From NCBI GenBank assembly GCA_900320035.1, contig ONQU01000022.1, positions 1-5,721 of the forward strand: a stretch of 5,721 nt of DNA. Direction: 5' to 3'. Position numbers and translations under genes: made by a program. Below the pieces are notes generated by a model that had not been told where the DNA came from, made no database searches, and saw nothing but the letters and a program-made list of their open reading frames with translations. This stretch comes from an uncultured Rhodospirillaceae bacterium. GTDB taxonomy: Bacteria > Pseudomonadota > Alphaproteobacteria > RF32 > CAG-239. Shown here in pieces: positions 1 through 5,721 of this stretch. Every line of letters starts with the position of its first letter. Position 1 is the first letter of the stretch.

Positions 1-6
1 CGTCGC

Positions 7-396
7 TTATGCTAGCTTGCTTATTAACAAAACTTCGCCGCTTGCGGTAAAAACAACCGGAGCAACGGTTGTTTTTATCCTCGCGCCCTCTGGCGGAACG
101 TGCCAGTTAAAGACTTTTCCTTCGCGTTCTTTATGTCGGTCGCGCACCTTCTCATCCTTTCTCGTGCGCCAAATGTAATAATCCCGCTCGTTTTTCTTAA
201 GGTCATCGCGCAAAATTGCCGTTATTTTCGGATTCGGCGCATCTTCGCTTGCCACGTCAATTTCCTTAAAATCGGCAAACCTATCCGTCCCGCGCGGGTC
301 TAAATAATAATATTCGCTCTGCCCCTCTTGGCGATGACTGCGCTTCACCGGCTTTAAACCGTGAAAAATCTTATTTATAAGACTAATCGTCTGCGT
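7..396 (-). pseudogene. Remnant of phage head-morphogenesis (Mu gpF / SPP1 gp7-like) minor capsid gene
   Basis: The reading frame runs from the codon after a TAG (397-399) to a TAA at 7-9; from the GTG at 346-348 it gives 113 residues. The middle of the product contains the order Y-x-W-R-T-x-x-D-x-x-V-R-x-x-H-x-x-x-x-G-K-V-F-x-W-x-x-P-P-E-G (residues about 57-88). This is the conserved C-terminal core of the phage Mu gpF / SPP1 gp7 family, minor head proteins that help assemble the procapsid. In that family the motif is normally followed by a short Gly/Pro stretch and a Cys-Arg-Cys end; here it is replaced by an unrelated tail of about 25 residues encoded across a terminator hairpin. Family members are usually several hundred residues, so the N-terminal part is missing too. 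No Shine-Dalgarno precedes the GTG. I read it as a decayed prophage fragment. It could instead be a short diverged protein, and the family call rests on motif memory only. Confidence 0.55.
46..80. terminator. Hairpin with T-runs on both strands, probable bidirectional terminator
   Basis: Positions 48-59 pair perfectly with 66-77 (12 bp), with a 6-base loop (60-65); G46-G47 pair with C79-C80 across one bulged base. The outer stem gives a TTTTT run on either strand, so it could stop transcription in both directions. It lies inside the reading frame of the phage head-gene remnant, directly after the conserved PPEG motif, which suggests that frame is no longer a functional gene end to end. Confidence 0.6.
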
Positions 397-484
397 CTAA
401 AAATTTCTTTTCCAACTTTCGCTTTTTAACCTAATCTTATCTTTTGATGATTATATTTAAAGCCAAACAACAAGGAGAAGCGCC

Positions 485-1201
485 ATGCTATACATTATTT
501 GCGGTTTTATTTTCGGATTTTCTATCCCATATTTGGCACGTCGCATCGGCAAGCTGATTCCGGCGGCAACCGGCTATATTTGGTTGCGTATTTTTATACC
601 GTCGCGCACCCTACCATGGGCAAAACTTAAAACCAATGAACACTATATGGATTTATTCAAACGCTACATTATGCGTAGCATCGGTTGGGCTATTTTTACC
701 GCCGCCACCACCATTTTATTTGTGCTTAATTTTGATACAATGTTCACTTGGTGGTATATCGCTTTTTTATGGATTTTACTGCTATTGGTAGAAATTGATA
801 AGCGTTTTATGTTATTACCGGATATGTTAACTTTGCCGCTGTTGTTGCTTGGTTTTGTTTATGCCGCACAACAAGGTTTTTGGCTGGCAATGCCGGAACC
901 GCACTATATGCCGTATGCACTCAATAGCGCTCTGGGCGCCATTAGTGGTTATATATTACCGCTACTGGCAAGTCTGTTCATTATTTGGAAGCATCCCGAG
1001 GCTTTCGGTGATGGTGATTTAAAGCTTTTAGCCGCTATTGGTGCTTGGGTCGGTTTTATCGCTGTGCCGTATATTTTGCTCGGTGCTTGTGCTTTATTTG
1101 CCGCTGGTTGGCTTATCAATCACCGCCGCATAGGGCCTTTCGGACCAGCAATTATTTACGCCACGTTAATCTATGTTATTTTGTTTTTCGCCGGCCTGTA
1201 A
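485..1201 (+). CDS. Type IV prepilin peptidase (A24 family aspartic protease)
   Basis: A 238-residue polytopic inner-membrane protein that should cleave leader peptides from type IV pilin-like or Flp/Tad-type prepilins at the cytoplasmic face. The two catalytic aspartates are visible: D105 in the IDKRFMLLPD segment and D178 in the GDGD form of the GxGD motif (175-178), followed by LKLLAAIGAW. The late IGPFGPA motif (216-222) is also typical. At least six hydrophobic segments are apparent, at about 3-17, 66-82, 88-103, 114-130, 150-168 and 181-208, with a last one at 222-237. The N-terminal region lacks the paired CxxC zinc motif of PilD-type enzymes, so the methyltransferase half is reduced or degenerate. 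AAGGAG (472-477) sits 7 bases before the ATG and fixes the start. The gene stands alone: no pilin, ATPase or tad gene lies beside it. A weak promoter guess is TTTCCA (409-414), 17 bases, TAATCT (432-437). The enzyme class is secure; the substrate and pilus type are unknown. Confidence 0.88.
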   Translation: MLYIICGFIFGFSIPYLARRIGKLIPAATGYIWLRIFIPSRTLPWAKLKTNEHYMDLFKRYIMRSIGWAIFTAATTILFVLNFDTMFTWWYIAFLWILLLLVEIDKRFMLLPDMLTLPLLLLGFVYAAQQGFWLAMPEPHYMPYALNSALGAISGYILPLLASLFIIWKHPEAFGDGDLKLLAAIGAWVGFIAVPYILLGACALFAAGWLINHRRIGPFGPAIIYATLIYVILFFAGL

Positions 1202-1264
1202 ATGCAATTTTAATATAAATTTATTTCTTATATTGATATAATAAAAAACATTATAAGGTGACAC

Positions 1265-1435
1265 AAAAAAAGAAGAACCGTCTGACCGTTAGCTTTCAAT
1301 ATTCGTCTGAACCGCTTATGTTAAAGTGGGTGCCATGTAACCGAACCACGATTCGGACAGAGACAGCTCCCTAAAATGTAGTGTTGGCTCAGGAGATACG
1401 CGGCTCCAACGCATCAGACAGTCCCCCTCTTTACA
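1265..1435 (-). ncRNA. ssrS: 6S RNA (RNA polymerase-binding regulator)
   Basis: An RNA of about 170 bases with the 6S layout. The terminal stem pairs 1414-1432 with 1267-1285 as 19 continuous base pairs on the minus strand, six of them G-U; it continues past a bulged G (1412) through 1406-1411 with 1287-1292. A second helix pairs 1400-1406 with 1309-1315 (GAGCCGC with GCGGTTC) plus a UAU/AUA extension. The central bubble lies at about 1372-1395 against 1320-1327, and an apical arm ends in 1352-1356 with 1341-1345. The bubble contains CCUGAGCC, identical to the block in E. coli 6S RNA that templates product RNA. 6S RNA mimics an open promoter and holds sigma70 RNA polymerase during slow growth. 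The G-U pairs would be A-C mismatches in a plus-strand transcript, so the strand is well supported. A T-run at 1265-1271 marks the 3' end. The ends are approximate. It lies just downstream of, and codirectional with, the 835-residue gene, and converges on the prepilin peptidase gene. Confidence 0.85.
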
Positions 1436-1441
1436 TAGTTC

Positions 1442-1470
1442 ATTGTACAATATTTTACAACTCTACGCAA
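1442..1470 (-). promoter_or_regulatory. Promoter of the 6S RNA gene
   Basis: On the minus strand TTGCGT (1465-1470), a 17-base spacer (1448-1464) and TACAAT (1442-1447) form a good sigma70-type promoter. The predicted start falls at about 1434-1436, directly at the 5' edge of the 6S terminal stem. It is in the gap after the stop codon of the 835-residue gene, so 6S can be transcribed on its own. Confidence 0.75.
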
Positions 1471-1496
1471 GGATTATTTTCTTATGTGTTTGCTTA

Positions 1497-4004
1497 TTAT
1501 AAGCTTCTCGCAGAATCACTACGAAACGTTGAACTGACATTGCTTCTACTCGGTGTCGCCACAGAATTATTTTGTGCTTCCGCCGCTTGAAGCGCCACTT
1601 CAGCTTCCACTTTCCTCGTATAGTCACCAATACCTAGTGAAACTTGACCATCTTTCGGTAAACCGATTTCATCAACACCCAACGCTACCAAATTATCCGA
1701 GTTAATGGCATCAACACTCTTTTTAGCCTCATTAAAGATATTACGAACCAAAATTGCCGGTAACGCACGTGCACCTAAAACTTTAACATCTTTCAAACGG
1801 TTATTGTCAAGTACCTTGTATATTTCTTTTTCTGCGGCCTCGGTATGCGCTGGTAATAAAATTTTATAAATCTGCACAAGTTGTTCCGGTGTAATTTTAG
1901 AAATATTATTAAGACCTAAACCTAACAATTTTTGTTTTTGTTCCGGCGTCACAAACACTTGTTTTCTGTTTTGTTCTTGTGGATTAGCGGTATTAATAAT
2001 TTCCTCAATACTTCCGCAACGTAAATTATTGATACTCCCACAACGTAAAATTTCCTGATACACATCAAATACCTGACGAAATGCACGATAAGCCGCCACT
2101 TTATTGATTGCGCCCCTATCTTGATCACCAGCAATTAAAGTTTTATTTATCAAACTTTTTAAGCCACGAGCATAACCATTAGTAAAGCCGCGGTAACGAT
2201 AAGTATTGATTAAACCGTCAATATAGTCGGCTTCATCGCTTCCTGGGGTTTTGCCCTTATTGGCATTATTTTCCTGCATCTGCAAAGCAATACGATATTT
2301 AAATTCAATCAACTTATCTGATGGCAAATGCTTCTCTTTAGCAGCCTTAATCATACTTTCAGCCTTATCGACATCGATACCCATACCCTTGTAAACAATG
2401 CCTTTTTCAGCCAAAGCTTTGCGCCATAATCCTTTTTCATCATCCGGTAAACCAATTGGAAAATTAATGTGGGTAATACCCATATCTGCAAACTTGCCGA
2501 CCATAGCATTAACCAAAGCGTCAATTTTTGCACCATTGTTGCGGCGGTAAGTAAAGCTCAGACTACCATCATCTTCAACGGTTACAAACAGCTTGTAAGC
2601 ATATGTATATTGTGCAACGTTTGTCTTCGGATCGCGTCGGCCATCATCTTGATTGGCTCCCGGCTTATCATAAACAACATATTCGGTCCAATTTGAATGC
2701 CATATACCTTTTTTGAAGTAAGTTACATTACGTACTTTATCAAGCCCTTCACCCCCCAGCATTTCTTCCATTTTTTGCTCAACTTCAGCTAAGGTCCACT
2801 TTTTAGCAGATTGCGTTGCTATCGGTGTAGTCGGAGCCGGAGGTATTGATCCCGGTGCAATCGCAGCATCTGCTGTCGGCGTGGTCGGAGCAGTTGCAAC
2901 ACCGGAATGTTCCATTGCCGGTGTACTTCTCTTATTTGTTTCCGCAAACTCTTGACTCGCGGTTCCAAAACGTGTTGCCGGCACTTCATCAAGCGAATGA
3001 ACATCGACCTTTGTCTTTTCTTCCGGATTTTTAGCCGCATATTCCTCAATTTCTTGCCGCTTTTTATCTTGCGCTTCCCGTTCTTTTTGCCAATTTGTAA
3101 TATGTTCGGCTTCAATTTCTTTTTTTACTTCGGCAAACTCTTTTTGAACTTTTGCTTCCAATTGTTTTTCTTTTTCGCGCTCTTTAATTTTATCTTGTGC
3201 CGCCTCATAAAAAGCATTTTCATCAACTTTGCCGTCAAAAGTCATCGGAAGATGCATATCAAAAGTTGAAAAACCATATTTTTCGCAAAATTCGATAATT
3301 TTTCTGATTTTTGATTTATTACCTTCGGCAATTTCGGGATTATCCAGATCAAGCGGCTCATCTTCCTTCGGTGCTAAAACAATACGCATTTGTGTGCGTG
3401 CATCATTACGATCCGACGGCTCCATGATAATATTAAACGGTAATCCGTTACCTGTATCAACATGTAGAGCAAAATATGCAAACGGTTGACTGTCAGTTAC
3501 CACTTCTTGATAAAATTGCCCCTCCGGCTTCAAGCGCCGCGGATCCATTTCTTCGGTATAAGGAATAAACTCTATTTTTGCGTCATCTCCGCGCTTATAT
3601 GCTTCTTCTTTAATGCGATAAGCTTGAGCAAAAGATTCGGCATATGGTTCTTGTTGCAACCAATGTTGCGCAAATTCATTTAAGTAGCTGTCAGCTGTAA
3701 CGGCTGGATTATGTTGTGCATTGTTTTCTTCTGCTATTTGCGCATGCATCTTCTCACTTGCAAGTTCAACGTGGTTTTGCATTTTTTTCAGTTGCAATAA
3801 TCTTTTGGCATCTGTTTCATTTTCAATTTGTCGTGCAATTTCCGCCAAATAAGCATCAGTTTCGGCAAACATTCTTTGGTTAAATCCCCAAACATCTTGT
3901 CGCTCTATTTCTTCCGGATTACACAACTTTTTGCGTAATGTTTCGACGGAATACTCATCTTGAGTTGCTTCGATATTGATATATTCAAACAAATTTAATG
4001 CCAT
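1497..4004 (-). CDS. Large cytosolic protein of unknown family with coiled region and possible duplicated module
   Basis: 835 residues, family not recognised. No signal peptide or membrane segment is visible, so it is probably cytosolic. Parts in order: an N-terminal helical, charged region (about 20-140); a mixed alpha/beta segment (about 165-265); a highly charged Lys/Glu region (about 270-330) that is likely a long helix or coiled coil; a Pro/Thr/Ala-rich linker (about 365-400); a second mixed segment (about 402-560); a helical region (about 565-770) that contains a tandem 8-residue repeat (653-668); and a Ser-rich tail (about 812-835). The stretches at 232-253 and 493-520 share a pattern of KI, a hydrophobic helix, a Gly, beta-like residues and then Pro, which suggests related modules. 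AAGGAG (4012-4017) is 7 bases before the ATG and fixes the start. The multi-module, linker-joined layout recalls proteins that bind partners or are delivered to hosts, but nothing in the sequence proves this. It is monocistronic: its own promoter lies upstream and a terminator separates it from the AsmA-like gene. Confidence 0.85.
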   Translation of the reverse strand: MALNLFEYINIEATQDEYSVETLRKKLCNPEEIERQDVWGFNQRMFAETDAYLAEIARQIENETDAKRLLQLKKMQNHVELASEKMHAQIAEENNAQHNPAVTADSYLNEFAQHWLQQEPYAESFAQAYRIKEEAYKRGDDAKIEFIPYTEEMDPRRLKPEGQFYQEVVTDSQPFAYFALHVDTGNGLPFNIIMEPSDRNDARTQMRIVLAPKEDEPLDLDNPEIAEGNKSKIRKIIEFCEKYGFSTFDMHLPMTFDGKVDENAFYEAAQDKIKEREKEKQLEAKVQKEFAEVKKEIEAEHITNWQKEREAQDKKRQEIEEYAAKNPEEKTKVDVHSLDEVPATRFGTASQEFAETNKRSTPAMEHSGVATAPTTPTADAAIAPGSIPPAPTTPIATQSAKKWTLAEVEQKMEEMLGGEGLDKVRNVTYFKKGIWHSNWTEYVVYDKPGANQDDGRRDPKTNVAQYTYAYKLFVTVEDDGSLSFTYRRNNGAKIDALVNAMVGKFADMGITHINFPIGLPDDEKGLWRKALAEKGIVYKGMGIDVDKAESMIKAAKEKHLPSDKLIEFKYRIALQMQENNANKGKTPGSDEADYIDGLINTYRYRGFTNGYARGLKSLINKTLIAGDQDRGAINKVAAYRAFRQVFDVYQEILRCGSINNLRCGSIEEIINTANPQEQNRKQVFVTPEQKQKLLGLGLNNISKITPEQLVQIYKILLPAHTEAAEKEIYKVLDNNRLKDVKVLGARALPAILVRNIFNEAKKSVDAINSDNLVALGVDEIGLPKDGQVSLGIGDYTRKVEAEVALQAAEAQNNSVATPSRSNVSSTFRSDSARSL
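2001..2048 (-). repeat. Two 24-base tandem repeats coding LRCGSI(N/E)(N/E)
   Basis: Units 2001-2024 and 2025-2048 are adjacent and match at 17 of 24 positions. They encode LRCGSINN followed by LRCGSIEE (residues 653-668 of the 835-residue protein). The unit preserves the reading frame and duplicates a cysteine; only two other cysteines (C28, C240) occur in the protein. Confidence 0.75.
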
Positions 4005-4037
4005 TGCTAAGCTCCTTTATTTTCATTTGTTGCGAAC

Positions 4038-4066
4038 AATCTAACATATTTTTTTGCAAAGCGCAA
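4038..4066 (-). promoter_or_regulatory. Probable promoter of the 835-residue gene
   Basis: On the minus strand TTGCGC (4061-4066), a 17-base spacer and TAGATT (4038-4043) precede the start codon by about 34 bases. The -35 begins with TTG and the -10 keeps TA...T. It lies between the terminator of the upstream gene and the ribosome binding site at 4012-4017, as an independent unit would require. Confidence 0.5.
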
Positions 4067-4132
4067 CTATTTTTCCGACAAAAATTTTAAAAATATACCC
4101 ATATTGATTGGTTACACTCAAATACTTTGGTT

Positions 4133-4170
4133 TAAAAAATAACCCCCATCGAATACCCGATAGGAGTTAT
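4133..4170 (-). terminator. Rho-independent terminator of the AsmA-like gene
   Basis: On the minus strand 4158-4170 pairs with 4139-4151 as 13 continuous base pairs, two of them G-U, around a 6-base loop (4152-4157), followed by a run of T (4133-4138). The wobble pairs favour minus-strand use. The hairpin begins 22 bases after the stop codon at 4193-4195. Confidence 0.85.
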
Positions 4171-4192
4171 AATCTTTAAAAGCGCATCTTTT

Positions 4193-5101
4193 CTATTTGA
4201 ACAAGCCGCTCACGCCGTCAGTTAACCCTTTTACGCCATCGCCAACTCCGTTCACCACCTTACCTGCACCTTGAGTCGCTGTAGAAACAACACCTGCAGC
4301 CGTATTCATCGCGGCGTCTTTAACGCCATTAGCACCATTTAAAATACTGCTCAAATCAGTTTTTGCCACAACATTGGTGGTCGTCTTTAAAATTTCTTGC
4401 AATATGCGAGCCAAACCATCTTCTATGGTAATACCTTGCTTTTCCGTACCCAAATTATTGATGGTAATCGTCGGCAAATTCACACTCAAAGATTGCGAAA
4501 CACCGAGCATATTAGCAGCAACAGTAGCCACACCGTCGGCAACTACCACTTTTTTAATAGCCACATTATAAGTAATTTCATCTGCTTTTTTGGGAGCTTC
4601 CGGTTTTGCTTTGTTGGCAGCAGTATTTTTTTGGATACTCGCCAAAATATCTGTAGCATTAGTACGATGCAAATTCATCAGTTCATAAGCAACTTCCGGT
4701 TTATTAACGCGTATTTCGTTAATAACGACGGTTTTGGTTTTAGATCCGCTGTTTTGTGCTAATTCTTTAGCCAATTTCTTAACCGAATCAACATCAACCG
4801 CAACAGCCACATCACCAAGTTTTATAATATTATCTTGGCTATAACCCGGCCAATTGGCAACAGTAATATTGCCCACACTACCTTGACCGCTGAGCAAAGA
4901 TAAGTTAATGTGACCAATGTTAACATCAGTACCGACAACATGCGTGCCATGTTGATGCACTAATTGCCGCACAATACCTTGCCAATTGTAATAGTTATAA
5001 AAATAATAACCGGCACCGATAATAGCCACAATCAACAATAAAACCAATTCTATTATCCATTTAACGGTTTTCTTCAACCAATTACTCTTTTTCGTTGTCA
5101 T
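4193..5101 (-). CDS. Membrane-anchored AsmA-like protein
   Basis: 302 residues. A short basic N-terminus precedes one membrane segment (about 14-36), so most of the protein should lie in the periplasm, anchored in the inner membrane. Residues about 40-160 follow the N-terminal AsmA pattern: a GTDVNIGHINLSLLSG-like strand pair, then NITVANWPGY, then a VAVDVDSV strand, then INEIRVNKPEVAYE and an N-x-x-x-I-L helix. AsmA-type proteins act in envelope biogenesis and lipid transport between membranes. A Lys/Ala/Pro linker (about 160-173) is followed by more beta-like sequence (175-216). The C-terminal third (about 250-302) is rich in Gly, Val and Ala with repeated GxG and DGV steps ending in GLFK, which suggests an amphipathic helical tail. 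The protein is much shorter than full AsmA (over 600 residues). AAGGAG (5109-5114) lies 7 bases before the ATG. A lone TACAAT at 5155-5160 may be its -10 element, without a clear -35. The family call is by pattern only. Confidence 0.75.
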   Translation of the reverse strand: MTTKKSNWLKKTVKWIIELVLLLIVAIIGAGYYFYNYYNWQGIVRQLVHQHGTHVVGTDVNIGHINLSLLSGQGSVGNITVANWPGYSQDNIIKLGDVAVAVDVDSVKKLAKELAQNSGSKTKTVVINEIRVNKPEVAYELMNLHRTNATDILASIQKNTAANKAKPEAPKKADEITYNVAIKKVVVADGVATVAANMLGVSQSLSVNLPTITINNLGTEKQGITIEDGLARILQEILKTTTNVVAKTDLSSILNGANGVKDAAMNTAAGVVSTATQGAGKVVNGVGDGVKGLTDGVSGLFK

Positions 5102-5246
5102 TTAGTTTCTCCTTAAAAAAATATCTGTCCGTCAGTATGGCGTAAAATTTCATTATTGTAAATGCCGTTGCGCGTTAAATTTAGATTTTGGGGGATATTT
5201 TTTTATTAAGACATGCCAATTTTTTGATATATGATCTTTTTTATAC

Positions 5247-5275
5247 TTGACAGCATCAGAAAAATGTATTACAAG
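5247..5275 (+). promoter_or_regulatory. Promoter of the initiator tRNA gene
   Basis: A perfect TTGACA (5247-5252), a 17-base spacer and TACAAG (5270-5275). The predicted start is near 5282, about 11 bases before the mature tRNA. This is the strongest promoter in the window, as expected for a stable RNA. Confidence 0.8.
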
Positions 5276-5292
5276 TGCAAAAAATTGATTAT

Positions 5293-5369
<77 letters not shown>

Positions 5370-5377
5370 ATAAAATC

Positions 5378-5413
5378 AAGGGTTTCAGAATTTCTGAAGC
5401 CCTTTAATTTTTT
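5378..5413 (+). terminator. Rho-independent terminator of the tRNA gene
   Basis: 5378-5388 pairs with 5394-5404 as 11 base pairs with one G-U, loop 5389-5393, followed by a T-rich tail ending in TTTTTT (5408-5413). It begins 9 bases after the CCA end. Confidence 0.85.
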
Positions 5414-5482
5414 CCGGTGCCTCACTGGTGCCTCAAATTTTGGCTTAAAAAAGGCACCGATTTCAAAAACGAACCGGTGCCT
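5414..5482. repeat. Cluster of GGTGCCT repeats beside the tRNA
   Basis: GGTGCCT occurs directly at 5416-5422, 5427-5433 and 5476-5482, and inverted at 5452-5458. The first two are part of an 11-base tandem repeat, CYGGTGCCTCA (5414-5424 and 5425-5435). The inverted copy and the last copy can form an 8-bp stem (AGGCACCG with CGGTGCCT). Short direct and inverted repeats just past the 3' end of a tRNA resemble integrase arm sites, but no integrase gene is in view. They could also be a local operator or a decayed hairpin. Confidence 0.6.
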
Positions 5483-5510
5483 AAAATTCCATGATTTCTC
5501 CTGTAAATGC

Positions 5511-5538
5511 AAAAAATGTTAAAGAAACGATATTCTTT
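5511..5538 (-). terminator. Weak possible terminator after the right-edge gene
   Basis: On the minus strand AAAGAA (5533-5538) pairs with TTCTTT (5521-5526) around 6 bases, followed four bases later by TTTTTT (5511-5516). The stem is short and AT-rich, so it may be inefficient. Confidence 0.3.
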
Positions 5539-5552
5539 CGTATTTAAGACAA

Positions 5553-5721
5553 CTATTTGATTCCGATATCTTTCGCATATTTTTGATATCCGGACAAAGC
5601 ATCGTCGGTTTGTTCTGCCATTTCACGCACTTTGGCGGCATCAAATCCGAACGGTGCGGCAACTTTGATGAAATCTTCCGTGGTGATATCTTTTCCTTTG
5701 CCGTTAACCATTGATGTTTGC
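5553..5721 (-). CDS. C-terminal end of a HipA-like kinase (partial)
   Basis: The last 55 codons of a gene that enters from the right edge and ends with TAG (5553-5555). The visible part has SMVNGKGKDITTEDF near its start, followed by two helices and an end in YAKDIGIK. HipA-family kinases close with a comparable NGK, a helix that begins D-I/L-T-x-x-D, and helices ending in an A-x-x-x-G-V/I tail. HipA proteins are Ser/Thr kinase toxins, usually paired with the DNA-binding antitoxin HipB, which phosphorylate translation factors such as glutamyl-tRNA synthetase. The active site would lie outside the window, so neither intactness nor activity can be judged. An ATG at 5709-5711 lacks a ribosome binding site, so an independent 52-residue gene is less likely. 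The family call is tentative; the presence of an open frame to the edge is certain. Confidence 0.5.
   Translation of the reverse strand, partial: QTSMVNGKGKDITTEDFIKVAAPFGFDAAKVREMAEQTDDALSGYQKYAKDIGIK

Noticed and set aside
100..303. 67-codon plus-strand frame opposite the phage head-gene remnant
   Set aside because: The other strand carries a recognisable protein motif; this frame has no ribosome binding site and no family signal.
1237..1450. A plus-strand RNA starting from TATAAT at 1237-1242
   Set aside because: The region is AT-rich with no -35 element, and the six G-U pairs of the terminal stem would become mismatches in a plus-strand RNA.
1381..1590. 69-codon plus-strand reading frame across the gap and the end of the 835-residue gene
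   Set aside because: It overlaps the 6S RNA and the 3' end of a well-supported gene on the other strand, has no ribosome binding site and no protein-like pattern.
2819..3269. Overlapping reading frames on both strands across the charged region of the 835-residue gene
   Set aside because: They are shadows of a biased Lys/Glu-rich coding stretch, giving Phe/Leu- or Arg-rich peptides with no start signals.
4004..5101. The 835-residue gene and the AsmA-like gene as one operon
   Set aside because: A strong terminator (4133-4170) and a separate promoter (4038-4066) lie between them.
5414..5482. CRISPR array or transposon ends for the GGTGCCT cluster
   Set aside because: The repeat units are too short, unevenly spaced and partly inverted, with no spacers of constant length, no transposase and no target-site duplication in view.

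Overview
The window looks like chromosomal DNA of an AT-rich, probably alphaproteobacterial, possibly host-associated bacterium. The taxonomic call is an inference: it rests on a 6S RNA with short conserved blocks of the proteobacterial type, a proteobacterial initiator tRNA, TTG-type -35 elements, strong AAGGAG ribosome binding sites and the overall feel of the proteins. No single marker pins down the genus.

Layout from left to right. Positions 7-396 hold, on the minus strand, a piece of a phage head-morphogenesis (Mu gpF / SPP1 gp7 type) gene that appears broken, with a hairpin terminator inside its 3' end. Positions 485-1201 (+) encode an intact type IV prepilin peptidase. The 295 bases after it are not empty: on the minus strand they carry a 6S RNA gene (about 1265-1435) with its own promoter, convergent to the peptidase. 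Positions 1497-4004 (-) encode an 835-residue cytosolic protein of unknown family, with a charged helical region, a Pro/Thr/Ala linker and what may be two related modules. Its own promoter and a strong upstream terminator make it an independent transcription unit. Positions 4193-5101 (-) encode a membrane-anchored AsmA-like protein. Divergent from it, 5293-5369 (+) is an initiator tRNA-Met with a consensus promoter and a terminator. After the tRNA come a cluster of GGTGCCT repeats and, entering from the right edge, the last 55 codons of a minus-strand gene that resembles the C-terminus of HipA kinases.

The genes do not form one pathway. The core is housekeeping: 6S RNA regulates RNA polymerase, the tRNA starts translation, the peptidase processes pilins and the AsmA-like protein belongs to the envelope. 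The two ends carry accessory traces: a phage head-gene remnant on the left, and on the right repeats plus a toxin-like fragment beside a tRNA. The most interesting points are the 6S RNA identified from strand-specific pairing, the large orphan protein with a possible internal duplication, and the initiator tRNA with two T-stem mismatches next to repeats that could be an old integration site. I did not find a clear new defence or mobile system.
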